Notes: generated by a model not told the origin, from the letters alone. Shown: positions 1-8,923, counted from the first letter of the stretch. The stretch: 36,949 nt of DNA from an uncultured Prevotellaceae bacterium (GCA_947174945.1 CAMWKZ010000027.1:1-36949); one strand, 5' to 3'. Program-made: numbers and translations.

Positions 1-43
1 CAATTTGTTTTATAAATGTCTGATAATCAGTTAGTTGCGAGGG

Positions 44-1411
44 TTATTTGCCCACACAGAAGTTTTGGAAGATGTTTCCTAAGACCTCAGTGGGGGTTAT
101 CTGACCTTTGCCAGTGATTTCGGTGAGGTCGGAGAGGACAAGGCGGAGGTCTTCGCTGAGCAGGTCGCCACTGGTGTCTATGGTGAGGCCGTTGATGACG
201 CGTGACAGGTTTTGCTGGGCACGAATCAGCGAGTCGTAGTGGCGGGCGTTAGTGATGATGACATCCGTGTCGGTGAGGGTAGGGATGTCGGCTGCTTCGT
301 AGATGGCTTGCTCAAGGGCGGGGATGTTGGTGCCGTACTTGGCGGAAATTTCTATAAGCTGGGAATTGGGAATAGGGGATGGGAAATTGTGGATATTGCC
401 AAGGTCGGATTTGTTCCAAACAATGATGAGGGGACGGCCTTGGGCGTGCTTAATTATTTGATGGATTTCGGTCTCGATAGGGTGTTCGTCTATGAGCCAG
501 AGTACGATGCGGGCTTTCTCGATGGCTTGATAGGTGCGTTGGATGCCTATCTGTTCTACTTGGTCTTCAGTCTGTCGGATGCCTGCCGTATCAATGAAAC
601 GGAATTGTACGCCACGGATGTCCATTACGTCTTCGATGGTGTCACGGGTAGTGCCGTGAATGTCAGAGACAATGGCACGCTCATCGTTCAGCAGGCGGTT
701 CAGCAGGGTGGATTTTCCTACATTTGTTTTGCCCACAATGGCTACGGGGATGCCTTGCTTGAGAGCTTGTCCTGTTTCGAAAGAGTGAGCCAGCTGGGTG
801 ATGTGATGGTTGATTGTATTCGCAAGTTGCTGTAACTCTGTGCGGTCTGCAAACTCTAAATCTTCATGGTCAGAGAAGTCGAGCTCCAGTTCGAGTAGGG
901 AGGTTAGCTTCAGCAGCTGTTCGCGGAGGGTGGCCAACTGGCTACTGATACCTCCTCGTAGTTGGCTCATGGCTAAATGATGGGTTACCCGATTAGTAGA
1001 GGCAATAAGGTCGGCAACGGCTTCGGCCTGTGAGAGGTCGAGCTTTCCGTTGAGGTAGGCACGCATGGTGTATTCACCGGGGGTGGCCATTCGGCAACCG
1101 TTCTGCATGAGCAGTTCCAGCACTTTGTTTAATATATAGCGGCTTCCGTGGCAGGATATTTCTACCGAGTCTTCGCCCGTGTAGCTGTGAGGGGCACGGA
1201 ATACGGTGACCATAGCTTCGTCAATAACCTCGGTACCGTCAGTGATATGGGTATAGTGGACGGTATTAGCTGCTACACACTCACATCGTACCGAGCATAC
1301 GGAGCTGACGGCAGCGAAGGCATCAGGGCCACTGACGCGAATGATGCCGAGAGCACCACCGGGGGCTGTGGCCAGTGCGCAGATAGTATCTTTAGAATTG
1401 ATGACTGACAA
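44..1411 (-). CDS. mnmE: tRNA modification GTPase MnmE (TrmE)
   Basis: MnmE is the cytoplasmic GTPase that, with MnmG, installs the carboxymethylaminomethyl group on wobble U34 of certain tRNAs. The 455-residue product has the usual family length. It shows the N-terminal folate-binding domain (DTICALATAPGGALGIIRVS, about 8-27), a G domain with P-loop GKTNVGKS (227-234), TTRDT (254-258), DTAG (274-277) and NKSD, and the diagnostic C-terminal FCVGK with Cys452. The start is non-ATG: the only plausible start before the conserved N-terminus is TTG at 1411, because an in-frame stop (the TAA of the upstream gene at 1427) leaves just five codons above it. It lies 15 bp after the nucleoside phosphorylase gene and is probably cotranscribed with it. 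Identification is firm; the start is likely but unproven. Confidence 0.96.
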   Translation of the reverse strand: MSVINSKDTICALATAPGGALGIIRVSGPDAFAAVSSVCSVRCECVAANTVHYTHITDGTEVIDEAMVTVFRAPHSYTGEDSVEISCHGSRYILNKVLELLMQNGCRMATPGEYTMRAYLNGKLDLSQAEAVADLIASTNRVTHHLAMSQLRGGISSQLATLREQLLKLTSLLELELDFSDHEDLEFADRTELQQLANTINHHITQLAHSFETGQALKQGIPVAIVGKTNVGKSTLLNRLLNDERAIVSDIHGTTRDTIEDVMDIRGVQFRFIDTAGIRQTEDQVEQIGIQRTYQAIEKARIVLWLIDEHPIETEIHQIIKHAQGRPLIIVWNKSDLGNIHNFPSPIPNSQLIEISAKYGTNIPALEQAIYEAADIPTLTDTDVIITNARHYDSLIRAQQNLSRVINGLTIDTSGDLLSEDLRLVLSDLTEITGKGQITPTEVLGNIFQNFCVGK

Positions 1412-1426
1412 CTTGAAAAGGGATAA

Positions 1427-2302
1427 TTAGATGCGGTCGAGAACTTTCTGGATAAGCGTGTCGATGGAGTTCTTATACTCGGTGTTCATCTTCTGGGCGT
1501 AGCGGTTGGCAATGACCATACAGCAAGTCATAGCGCGATGCCCGAGAAGTGAGGCAAGGCCTGCGAGGGCTGAGGACTCCATTTCGAAGTTGCAGATTTT
1601 CATGCCGTCGTATTCGAAAGCTTCTATCTTTTGGTTCTGCAACGGGTCAGCAATGTCAGCGCGAAGCAGGCGACCTTGTGGACCATAAAAACCACCGCAA
1701 GCCACGGTATAGCCCCGTACCATGTCATCAGTAGCTATCTGTTCGATAAGCTCTTGGTCAGCCACTGCCACATAGGGCGCACCCTTGATGGGGTCCCACT
1801 GCATGTGTTCGCAGAAGGCCCGCTCCATAGGGATGTCGCACACTACATTGCGGTCAGCGTAGTAGTTGAGCAGACCATCAAAACCGATGCTCTTGATCGA
1901 GGCAACGAAGGTGCCGGTGGGCGTATAGGGCTGCAGACCGCCACAGGTGCCTATGCGCACCATCGTGAGTGTGCGGTGCTTGTCACGCTCCTCACGCGTT
2001 TGGTAGTCGATGTTGGCCAGTGTGTCGAGCTCGTTCACTACTATGTCAATGTTGTCACAGCCTATGCCGTGGCTCTGACAGGTAATGCGCTTGCCCTTGT
2101 AAGTGCCGGTAATGGTGTGGAACTCACGGCTTGCAACCTCACATTCACGAGAGTCGAAATGCTCGGCAACGGTATTGACACGGGCGGGGTCGCCTACCAG
2201 AATCACCTTGTCGGCCAGCTGTTCAGGCTTCAGGTGGAGGTGGAAACAAGAGCCGTCCTTGTTGATAATCAGTTCTGATTCAGGAAAATGCTTCTTAGCC
2301 AT
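1427..2302 (-). CDS. Nucleoside phosphorylase (PNP/UDP family, uridine phosphorylase-like)
   Basis: This is a member of the PNP_UDP_1 family, cytoplasmic enzymes that split nucleosides with phosphate to give a free base and (deoxy)ribose 1-phosphate in salvage. The 291-residue product has a phosphate-binding VGDPARV near residue 37, the central RIGTCGGLQ strand-turn, and FEMESSALAGLA near the C-terminus, whose Met-Glu pair contacts the ribose in uridine phosphorylases. It is longer than E. coli Udp (about 253 residues), as is common for Bacteroidetes members, so base specificity is left open. The ATG at 2302 was chosen over an in-frame upstream start at 2368 because it gives a normal N-terminus and leaves a promoter -7 box at 2322-2329 outside the gene. 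mnmE follows 15 bp downstream. Confidence 0.9.
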   Translation of the reverse strand: MAKKHFPESELIINKDGSCFHLHLKPEQLADKVILVGDPARVNTVAEHFDSRECEVASREFHTITGTYKGKRITCQSHGIGCDNIDIVVNELDTLANIDYQTREERDKHRTLTMVRIGTCGGLQPYTPTGTFVASIKSIGFDGLLNYYADRNVVCDIPMERAFCEHMQWDPIKGAPYVAVADQELIEQIATDDMVRGYTVACGGFYGPQGRLLRADIADPLQNQKIEAFEYDGMKICNFEMESSALAGLASLLGHRAMTCCMVIANRYAQKMNTEYKNSIDTLIQKVLDRI

Positions 2303-2321
2303 AGTATATTGTTTAGTAAGG

Positions 2322-2329
2322 CAAAGATA
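2322..2329 (-). promoter_or_regulatory. Bacteroidetes -7 element of the nucleoside phosphorylase-mnmE unit
   Basis: Read on the minus strand this is TATCTTTG followed by C, matching the TAnnTTTG -7 consensus, 20 bp before the ATG at 2302. No convincing TTTG -33 element is seen at the expected distance. Confidence 0.6.
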
Positions 2330-2378
2330 CGAAAAAGTAATTGATAATGGCCCACTGACCACCGACAATTAAAGATAT

Positions 2379-3122
2379 TTAATACTCCGTGAGTTTTCCA
2401 TCGGCCTCCAGTGCGTTCCACACGGTATAGCGTGCCTCAGGATTCAGTTGCTGCATATCGCGGAAAAGCTGCTGGACGCTGGTGCGGTGGGTGTCTTTCT
2501 CGTAAGGGCACTGCTTGAGTTGTTTCTCATAATGGTGCTGTTCGGCGTAGGCACGAATGTCGTCCTCCTGACACAGACAGAGCGGTCGGATAACGGTCAG
2601 AGGCATCTTACGCATTCGGAGCTTGACGGGCATAGTGGAGAAATGCCCCTGAAAGGTCAGGTTCATCAACGCCGTGTGGATGATGTCGTCCTGATGATGC
2701 CCGAGGGCGATTTTAGTGCAGTGCAATTCTTGTGCAAGGTTGAAAAGCTGCTTGCGGCGCTGCCAAGAGCAGAGAAAGCAAGGAGGCTTCTGCTTAAAAG
2801 GGGAGGGGTGCGCCACGTCCGTAATATCTTGAGCAGTTGTGAAGCGGGTGGTAATGATGTGAAGGGGAACTCCAAGCGTAGAGCAAAAGTTTTGCAGATA
2901 GGCAGTGTCGGTCTCGTAGTGGATGTTCTCCATGCGGACATGAAGGGCCTCAACGGTGAAGTGGGGGACATGAATGTGCGAGCGACGAGCCAAAAACTCC
3001 AGCAGGCAAAGCGAGTCCTTGCCGCCAGACAAACCGACGAGGATGCGGTCATCCTCGTCGATGAGCTGGAATTGCCCCAGCGCCTTGTTAAACTGTTTCC
3101 AGAGCTTTTCGTCGAGTGTCAT
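2379..3122 (-). CDS. TtcA-family tRNA thiolation ATP pyrophosphatase
   Basis: This is an N-type ATP pyrophosphatase of the TtcA/TilS superfamily, 247 residues, cytoplasmic. It has the PP-loop SGGKDS (32-37), HVRMEN after the second strand, the CxxC pair Cys115/Cys118 in PPCFLC, GHHQDD (141-146) and a further Cys205. The CxxC plus a distal Cys matches the iron-sulfur ligands of TtcA, which makes 2-thiocytidine at tRNA position 32, so tRNA thiolation is the best guess; the exact tRNA position is inferred. The ATG at 3122 overlaps the TGA of the upstream DUF486 gene in an ATGA arrangement (3119-3122), implying translational coupling. A longer frame runs upstream to 3245 but only overlaps that gene. 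It is the last gene of the serS-led run. Confidence 0.88.
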   Translation of the reverse strand: MTLDEKLWKQFNKALGQFQLIDEDDRILVGLSGGKDSLCLLEFLARRSHIHVPHFTVEALHVRMENIHYETDTAYLQNFCSTLGVPLHIITTRFTTAQDITDVAHPSPFKQKPPCFLCSWQRRKQLFNLAQELHCTKIALGHHQDDIIHTALMNLTFQGHFSTMPVKLRMRKMPLTVIRPLCLCQEDDIRAYAEQHHYEKQLKQCPYEKDTHRTSVQQLFRDMQQLNPEARYTVWNALEADGKLTEY

Positions 3123-3487
3123 TTCATGAAGACCAGATAGACGGCACAGATGATGAGCACGAAGGCCAGAATGTGGTTCCACTGCAGGTGGGTGCCTTGA
3201 AATAGGATATTGGCGATGACCGCAAAGACTACCAGCGAGATACACTCCTGAATGACTTTCAGCTGTACGAGGTTGAAAGGCCCTCCGTTGTCAACGAAAC
3301 CGATACGGTTGGCTGGCACCTGACAGCAGTATTCAAAGAAGGCAATGAGCCACGAAAAGGCAATGACACCGATAAGCGGCCAGTTGGAACTGACACCAGA
3401 CTGTTGCAGTTTCAAGTGCCCATACCAAGCAAGTGTCATGAACACGTTGCTTAGTATGAGCAGTATGATGGTATAAAGTCCGTTCAT
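3119..3487 (-). CDS. DUF486 (DMT-like) small membrane protein
   Basis: This is a 122-residue protein with four predicted hydrophobic helices: residues about 3-20, 38-53, 83-97 and 103-120. The central VPANRIGF and GGPFNLVQLKVIQE segments are hallmarks of the DUF486 family, small integral inner-membrane proteins resembling half of a drug/metabolite transporter. No substrate is established for the family, so no function is assigned. It sits 24 bp downstream of the fused flavoprotein gene and overlaps the start of the ttcA-like gene by four bases, so it is very likely in one operon with both. Whether it has anything to do with the neighbouring redox or tRNA genes cannot be told from sequence. 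Confidence 0.85.
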   Translation of the reverse strand: MNGLYTIILLILSNVFMTLAWYGHLKLQQSGVSSNWPLIGVIAFSWLIAFFEYCCQVPANRIGFVDNGGPFNLVQLKVIQECISLVVFAVIANILFQGTHLQWNHILAFVLIICAVYLVFMK

Positions 3488-3511
3488 AATCTTGTAGCGT
3501 GGACTTGAATC

Positions 3512-5869
3512 CTATTTGGATTGGAGATATTCGTCCATGTGCTGGGCAGCACGGCGACCGTCGCCCATCGCAAGGATAACCGTGGCACCACCGCGCACGA
3601 TGTCGCCACCGGCAAAGATTTCACTGCGTGCTGTCTGCATACCCTCGTTGACCACGATGGTGTTCTTACGACCCAGTTCCAGCCCCTCGATAGACTTCGG
3701 AACGAGCGGATTGGGCGACACACCTACAGCCACGATTACTTGGTCGACATCGAGCGTGACGGTCTTGCCCTCTACAGGCACAGGACTACGACGACCCGAA
3801 GCGTCAGGCTCGCCCAGTTCCATCACCTGCAACACGGCAGCACGCACGGCACCTTGTTCGTCGGTCAGGTACTCAATAGGGTTGTGCAGCGTGAGGAACG
3901 AGATGCCCTCTTCTTTGGCGTGCTTCACCTCCTCCAGACGGGCAGGCATTTCCTGCTCCGAACGACGGTAAACCAGCGTAACGTTACCGCCCAGACGCTT
4001 GGCCGTGCGACAAGAGTCCATAGCCGTATTGCCACCGCCCACTACGAGCACGTTCCGACCCTGATTGATAGGCGTATCAGTGGTGGGGTTGGCAGCGTCC
4101 ATCAGGTTGACGCGCGTTAGGTATTCGTTGCTCGACATGATGTTGATGGCATTCTCACCGGGGATGCCCATGAAGTTAGGCAGACCAGCACCCGAGCCGA
4201 CAAAGATACCGCGGAAACCCTGCTTCTCAAGCGTCTCAACGCTGATGGTCTTACCCACAATAACGTCAGTCTGGAAGTGAACGCCCATCTTGCGAAGGTT
4301 CTCAATCTCCACGTCTACAATCTTGTTGGGCAGACGGAACTCTGGGATGCCATATTTCAGCACCCCGCCAATCTCGTGTAAAGCCTCAAAGACATAGACA
4401 TCGTAACCCTTCTTCACCATGTCGCCTGCGAATGACAGACCGGCAGGGCCTGAGCCTACCACGGCAATCTTGATGCCGTTGGCTGGCGCAATCTCGGGCA
4501 GCGATATATTCCCGCTCTCACGCTCATAGTCGGCAGCGAAGCGCTCCAAATAGCCAATAGCCACGGCGGGTTCGTTCATCTTCAGGTGGATGCACTTGCT
4601 CTCACACTGCTTCTCCTGTGGACAAACACGACCACACACGGCAGGCAGTGCCGACGTGTCCTTCAGCACCTTGGCAGCAGCCAAGAACTGGCCACGCTCA
4701 ATATTCTTGATAAACGAAGGAATGTTGATATTAACAGGACAGCCCTCCACACAGGTTGGCTTGGCACAGTCCAGACAGCGTTGGGCTTCCGTCATGGCCA
4801 TCTCCTTGGTCAGTCCGATGTTCACCTCCTCAGTGCGCGTAGTAGCGCGATATTCGGGGTCAAGCTCTGGCATGGAGACACGCTCAATGGCGGTACGCTC
4901 CTTAGGCTTCATCGAGGCACGAAGCTCTTTGCGCCATTCGGCATTGCGGTCGGTCAGCACGGCAATGCTGTCGTCCGTGGGGGCTTCGTCCATCACAACG
5001 TCGGTTGTCGTAGCAACGGGGGCGCAGCTTGTGGTTCCATTGACGAGGTGTTCCTCGTAGTGGGCCAGCTCCTCCTGCTCCTCGTGCTTAAAAGTATTCA
5101 TGCGCTTAAACATCTCGTCCCAGTCAACCAGCGCACCGTCGAACTCAGGGCCGTCGATACAGACAAACCTCGTCTTGCCGCCAATAGTCAGGCGGCAGGC
5201 ACCGCACATACCCGTACCGTCAACCATGATGGTGTTCAGGCTGACCTCGCAGGGGATGCCATGCTTCTGAGCCGTCAGGTTAGAAAACTTCATCATGATG
5301 GGAGGGCCGATGGCAAACACCTTGTCAACATGGGGCTCCTGTTCTATGAACTTCTCAATACCGACGGTCACCACGCCTTTTTCGCCATAGCTGCCGTCGT
5401 CGGTCATGATAATCACCTCGTCGCTCGACTCGCGCACCTTGTCCTCCAAGATAATCAGTTCCTTAGAACGGCCAGCCATGACACTGAGCACACGGTTGCC
5501 CGCAGCCTTCAGTGCCTGAATGATGGGCAGCATGGGGGCTACGCCCAGTCCACCACCAGCACACACCACTGTGCCATAGTTCTCGATGTGCGTCGGGTTG
5601 CCCAACGGGCCTACCACGTCAGCCACCGAGTCGCCCTCGTTCAGTGCGCAGAGCTTCTTCGACGATAGACCCACCATCTGGACAACCAGCGTGATGGTGC
5701 CCTTGTCGATGTCCGCACCCGCAATGGTCAACGGCATACGCTCGCCCTTCTGGTCGACGCGCACGATGACGAAGTTGCCAGCCTTGCGGCTCTTGGCAAT
5801 CAGCGGAGCCTCTATCTCAAAGAGAAATACCTTCTCCGAGAATTGTTCTTTTCTAACGATTTTATTCAT
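3512..5869 (-). CDS. Fused NfnAB/GltD-like flavoprotein (PyrK-type NAD-binding subunit + glutamate synthase small-subunit-like)
   Basis: A 785-residue fusion of two redox modules. Residues 1-280 resemble PyrK/NfnA: FAD-binding RMPLTIA (44-50), NAD-binding AGGGLGVAPM (104-113) and a [2Fe-2S] cysteine set around GTGMCGACR (219-226) plus Cys237. Residues 345-785 resemble GltD/NfnB: cysteine ladder CLDCAKPTCVEGC (365-377) and CGRVCPQEKQCESKC (412-426) for two [4Fe-4S] clusters, FAD motif VGSGPAGLSF (471-480), and NADP motif VVGGGNTAMDS near 610. In clostridia the same modules are separate NfnA and NfnB subunits of electron-bifurcating NADH-dependent ferredoxin:NADP oxidoreductase. No glutamate synthase large subunit lies nearby, so an Nfn-like role is favoured over glutamate synthesis. 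It starts 22 bp after serS. Confidence 0.88.
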   Translation of the reverse strand: MNKIVRKEQFSEKVFLFEIEAPLIAKSRKAGNFVIVRVDQKGERMPLTIAGADIDKGTITLVVQMVGLSSKKLCALNEGDSVADVVGPLGNPTHIENYGTVVCAGGGLGVAPMLPIIQALKAAGNRVLSVMAGRSKELIILEDKVRESSDEVIIMTDDGSYGEKGVVTVGIEKFIEQEPHVDKVFAIGPPIMMKFSNLTAQKHGIPCEVSLNTIMVDGTGMCGACRLTIGGKTRFVCIDGPEFDGALVDWDEMFKRMNTFKHEEQEELAHYEEHLVNGTTSCAPVATTTDVVMDEAPTDDSIAVLTDRNAEWRKELRASMKPKERTAIERVSMPELDPEYRATTRTEEVNIGLTKEMAMTEAQRCLDCAKPTCVEGCPVNINIPSFIKNIERGQFLAAAKVLKDTSALPAVCGRVCPQEKQCESKCIHLKMNEPAVAIGYLERFAADYERESGNISLPEIAPANGIKIAVVGSGPAGLSFAGDMVKKGYDVYVFEALHEIGGVLKYGIPEFRLPNKIVDVEIENLRKMGVHFQTDVIVGKTISVETLEKQGFRGIFVGSGAGLPNFMGIPGENAINIMSSNEYLTRVNLMDAANPTTDTPINQGRNVLVVGGGNTAMDSCRTAKRLGGNVTLVYRRSEQEMPARLEEVKHAKEEGISFLTLHNPIEYLTDEQGAVRAAVLQVMELGEPDASGRRSPVPVEGKTVTLDVDQVIVAVGVSPNPLVPKSIEGLELGRKNTIVVNEGMQTARSEIFAGGDIVRGGATVILAMGDGRRAAQHMDEYLQSK

Positions 5870-5891
5870 GGTCAGTGTTCTGTTTTCTGTG

Positions 5892-7211
5892 TCAGTCTAT
5901 CATTTCAAAGCCCGTGTAGGGAACCAGTGCGCGAGGGATGCGGATGCCCTGTTCCGTCTGGTTGTTCTCCAGCAGGGCGGCCACGATGCGGGGCAGGGCC
6001 AGTGCCGAGCCGTTCAGCGTGTGGCACAGCTCTGTCTTCTTGGTGGCGGCATTGCGGTAGCGACACTTCAGACGGTTGGCCTGATAAGTGTCGAAGTTGC
6101 TGACCGATGACACCTCCAGCCAGCGACCCTGTGCCTCAGAATAGACCTCAAAGTCGTAGCAGATGCTGCTGGTGAACGACTGGTCGCCACCACAGAGTAA
6201 CAGGATGCGGTAGGGCAGCTCCAACTTCTTCAGCAGTCCCTCCACGTGCTCCAACATCTCGCGGTGGCTCTCCTTCGAGTGCTCAGGCTTGTCGATGCGC
6301 ACAATCTCAATCTTCGAGAACTCATGCAGACGGTTCAGTCCGCGCACGTCCTTGCCGTAGGAGCCTGCCTCGCGACGGAAGCACTCCGTGTAGGCGCAGT
6401 TCTTGATAGGCAGCTGACTCTCGTCCAGAATTATGTCGCGGTAGATGTTCGTTACAGGCACCTCGGCGGTGGGAATCAGGTAGAAGTCGTCCACCTCGCA
6501 GTGGTACATCTGACCCTCCTTGTCGGGCAGCTGACCCGTTCCGTAGCCCGAGGCAGCGTTAACCACCGTAGGCGGCATAATCTCGGTGTAGCCACTCTTA
6601 CGAGCCTCGTCCAAGAAAAAGTTTATCAGCGCACGCTGCAGACGGGCCCCCTTGCCAATGTAGACGGGAAATCCTGCACCTGTAATCTTTACGCCTAAGT
6701 CGAAGTCTATCAGGTTGTACTTCTTGGCCAGCTCCCAGTGGGGCAGGGGATTAGCCAGTCCCAGCTGTGGGTTGACATCCCACGAACCTACGGTGTCGGT
6801 GCCGTCGCACTCCTTCAGGTTCGACCTCACCACGCGGTTGTCCTCGGCCTGTGCGCCCTCGGGCACCTCGTCGTAGGGAATATTCGGAATCTGGCACAGC
6901 AGTCGCGTCATCTCGTCCTGTGCGTCGGTCATCTGCTGCTCCAGCTGCTTGTTCGTCTCCTTCATCTGCGCCACCTGTGCCTTGACTTGCTCGGCTTCGT
7001 CGCGCTTGCCTTCCTTCATCAGTCCGCCAATCTGGGCGGCAAATTTCTTGGCCTCGCTCAGGTTCTTGTCCAGCTGCTGCTGGGCCTCGCGGCGCTTCTT
7101 GTCCACGGCCAGCACCTCTTCGATGGCCTGCTTGGCATTTTTGAAATGTTTCTTCTCCAGTCCGCTAATCACGCGGTCGGTCTCCTCAGTAATGAGTTTC
7201 AGTGTAAGCAT
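5892..7211 (-). CDS. serS: Seryl-tRNA synthetase
   Basis: A class II aminoacyl-tRNA synthetase that charges tRNA-Ser in the cytoplasm. The 439-residue product has the expected N-terminal antiparallel coiled coil (about 30-110, rich in Lys/Glu/Gln), which grips the long variable arm of tRNA-Ser. The class II core follows: motif 2 in ECFRREAGSYG followed by RGLNRLHEF, the serine-site TAEVPVTN, EVSSVSNFDTYQANR, and motif 3 in NGSALALPRIVAALLEN. Length and motifs match the family. It starts with ATG at 7211 behind a -7 box at 7239-7246 and appears to lead an operon with the fused flavoprotein, DUF486 and ttcA-like genes. Confidence 0.97.
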   Translation of the reverse strand: MLTLKLITEETDRVISGLEKKHFKNAKQAIEEVLAVDKKRREAQQQLDKNLSEAKKFAAQIGGLMKEGKRDEAEQVKAQVAQMKETNKQLEQQMTDAQDEMTRLLCQIPNIPYDEVPEGAQAEDNRVVRSNLKECDGTDTVGSWDVNPQLGLANPLPHWELAKKYNLIDFDLGVKITGAGFPVYIGKGARLQRALINFFLDEARKSGYTEIMPPTVVNAASGYGTGQLPDKEGQMYHCEVDDFYLIPTAEVPVTNIYRDIILDESQLPIKNCAYTECFRREAGSYGKDVRGLNRLHEFSKIEIVRIDKPEHSKESHREMLEHVEGLLKKLELPYRILLLCGGDQSFTSSICYDFEVYSEAQGRWLEVSSVSNFDTYQANRLKCRYRNAATKKTELCHTLNGSALALPRIVAALLENNQTEQGIRIPRALVPYTGFEMID

Positions 7212-7238
7212 AATTACTTGAATTTAGAATTTTGCTTG

Positions 7239-7246
7239 CAAAATTA
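7239..7246 (-). promoter_or_regulatory. -7 element for serS operon
   Basis: On the minus strand this reads TAATTTTG followed by C, 27 bp before the serS ATG. A matching TTTG at -33 is not evident; the expected position falls at the edge of the gdhA terminator. Confidence 0.55.
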
Positions 7247-7265
7247 CAAAAAATAAATAAGAATA

Positions 7266-7293
7266 GGTGCGACTTTCAGAAGAAAATCGCACC
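7266..7293 (-). terminator. Intrinsic terminator after gdhA
   Basis: The arms GGTGCGACTTTC (7266-7277) and GAAAATCGCACC (7282-7293) pair at 11 of 12 positions around a 4-nt loop. Reading in the gdhA direction, the stem is followed by an uninterrupted AT-rich, T-rich tail. It begins 44 bp past the gdhA stop codon. Confidence 0.75.
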
Positions 7294-7337
7294 CTTCGCT
7301 ATGTTTTGGTTGATTTTTGTGTTGTGGTGTTCTTTTA

Positions 7338-8675
7338 TTATACAATGCCCTGACTCATCATGGCAGAGGCCACCTTCATGAATCCGGCCACGTTGGCACC
7401 CTTCACGTAGTTAATGTAGCCGTCGGCCTGTGTGCCGTACTTCACGCAGTTCTCGTGAATGTCGTTCATGATGCGCTTCAGGTAGTTGTCAACCTCCTCG
7501 GCTGTCCAGCTCAGACGCTCCGAGTTCTGCGACATTTCCAGACCGCTGACCGATACACCACCAGCGTTTGAAGCCTTACCGGGAGCATACAGAATCTTGG
7601 CATCTTGGAATATCTGAATAGCCTCGGGCAGTGAAGGCATGTTGGCACCCTCAGCCACGGCAATCACACCGTTGTTAACCAGAGCCTGAGCCTGCTCGCC
7701 GTTAATCTCGTTCTGTGTAGCGCAGGGCAGGGCGATGTCGGCCTTCTCGTTCCAGGGGCGCTCGCCAGCGTGGTAGACGGCGTTGGGATATTCCTCAGCA
7801 TATTCCTTGATACGTCCGCGCTCGATGTTCTTCAGCTCCTTCACGTACTCCAGCTTCTCCATCGTGATACCGTCTGGGTCGTAGACGTAACCGTCAGAGT
7901 CAGAGAGTGTCAAGGGGATGGCACCCAGCTGGAGGCACTTCTCGGCAGCATACTGGGCCACATTACCCGAACCCGAGATGAGCACCTTCTTGCCCTTGAT
8001 GTCGATATTGCGAGTCTGCAGCATAGAGTTCAGGAAGTAGACGCAACCGTAGCCCGTAGCCTCAGGACGGATGAGCGAACCACCGAAGGGGATGCCCTTA
8101 CCCGTCAACACGCCTTGGAACTGGTGAGTCAGCTTCTTGTACTGTCCGAACAGGTAGCCTACCTCACGACCGCCTACGCCGATGTCACCAGCGGGAACGT
8201 CCTCGTCGGGACCAATCACGCGGTACAGTTCGTTCATGAACGACTGGCAGAAGCGCATCACCTCTGCATCGCTCTTACCGCGGGGCGAGAAGTCTGAACC
8301 ACCCTTTGCACCACCCATAGGCAGCGTGGTCAGCGAGTTCTTGAAGGTCTGCTCGAAGGCAAGGAACTTCAGGATGCCGAGGTTCACCGACTTGTGATAG
8401 CGCAGTCCACCCTTGTACGGGCCAATGGCGTTGTTGTGCTGTACGCGGTAGCCCATATTGGTGTGTACCTTGCCCTGGTCGTCCACCCACGTAACGCGGA
8501 ACTGGCAGATGCGGTCGGGTATGCAGAGGCGCTCAATCAGGTTGGCCTTCTCAAACTCGGGATGCTTGTTGTACTCCTCCTCAATCGTGGGAAGTACCTG
8601 ACTTACGGCCTGAATGTATTCCGGCTCGTTGGGAAATCTCTGTTTCAGTTCTTCTACAATTTTTGCTGCATTCAT
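7338..8675 (-). CDS. gdhA: NADP-type glutamate dehydrogenase
   Basis: A hexameric-type glutamate dehydrogenase catalysing reductive amination of 2-oxoglutarate with ammonium, the usual ammonium-assimilation route in Bacteroidales. At 445 residues it matches the bacterial small-hexamer class. Visible signatures are GPYKGGLRYH, the catalytic-lysine motif PMGGAKGGSDF, GDIGVGGREVGYLFGQYK, the Rossmann VLISGSGNVAQYAAEK and the late AEGANMPS. The ATG at 8675 is preceded by a strong TTTG/TAATTTTG promoter and the gene is followed by its own terminator, so it is probably monocistronic. NADP preference is inferred from overall resemblance to E. coli GdhA. Confidence 0.96.
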   Translation of the reverse strand: MNAAKIVEELKQRFPNEPEYIQAVSQVLPTIEEEYNKHPEFEKANLIERLCIPDRICQFRVTWVDDQGKVHTNMGYRVQHNNAIGPYKGGLRYHKSVNLGILKFLAFEQTFKNSLTTLPMGGAKGGSDFSPRGKSDAEVMRFCQSFMNELYRVIGPDEDVPAGDIGVGGREVGYLFGQYKKLTHQFQGVLTGKGIPFGGSLIRPEATGYGCVYFLNSMLQTRNIDIKGKKVLISGSGNVAQYAAEKCLQLGAIPLTLSDSDGYVYDPDGITMEKLEYVKELKNIERGRIKEYAEEYPNAVYHAGERPWNEKADIALPCATQNEINGEQAQALVNNGVIAVAEGANMPSLPEAIQIFQDAKILYAPGKASNAGGVSVSGLEMSQNSERLSWTAEEVDNYLKRIMNDIHENCVKYGTQADGYINYVKGANVAGFMKVASAMMSQGIV

Positions 8676-8729
8676 AATCTTTTTTCCTTTTTTAGCGTTG
8701 TTATTCTATTGATGTTTCGTTTCTGAGTG

Positions 8730-8760
8730 CAAAATTAAAGTGAATTTGGTTAAAAACAAA
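8730..8760 (-). promoter_or_regulatory. gdhA promoter (-33 TTTG / -7 TAATTTTG)
   Basis: Minus strand: TTTG at 8757-8760 and TAATTTTG at 8730-8737, separated by 19 bp, an excellent match to the Bacteroidetes consensus. The -7 box lies 54 bp before the gdhA ATG. Confidence 0.75.
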
Positions 8761-8868
8761 ACATTTTGAAAGAAAAATCTCGAAAACGCTAACGTTTTGC
8801 TATTTAATTGACGTACATCAAGGGGGCGTGGCGGAAATGGACACTTGCCGTGTGTGCGAAAACAAAGA

Positions 8869-8900
8869 AGGCCGGCAGTCCGCTGGGGGATGGCCGGCCT
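8869..8900 (-). terminator. Intrinsic terminator after GH51 gene
   Basis: AGGCCGGC (8869-8876) pairs with GCCGGCCT (8893-8900) around a 16-nt loop. On the minus strand the stem is followed by TTCTTTGTTTT. It starts 23 bp after the GH51 stop codon. Confidence 0.75.
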
Positions 8901-8923
8901 ATGGCTTGGTTGGGTCTGTGTTA

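Noticed and set aside
4586..5668. 360-codon plus-strand open frame
   Set aside because: Antisense to the fused flavoprotein, His/Leu-rich without recognisable motifs; a shadow frame.
3512..5869. Plain GltD (glutamate synthase small subunit)
   Set aside because: The N-terminal 280 residues form a second, PyrK/NfnA-like module and no large subunit is nearby.
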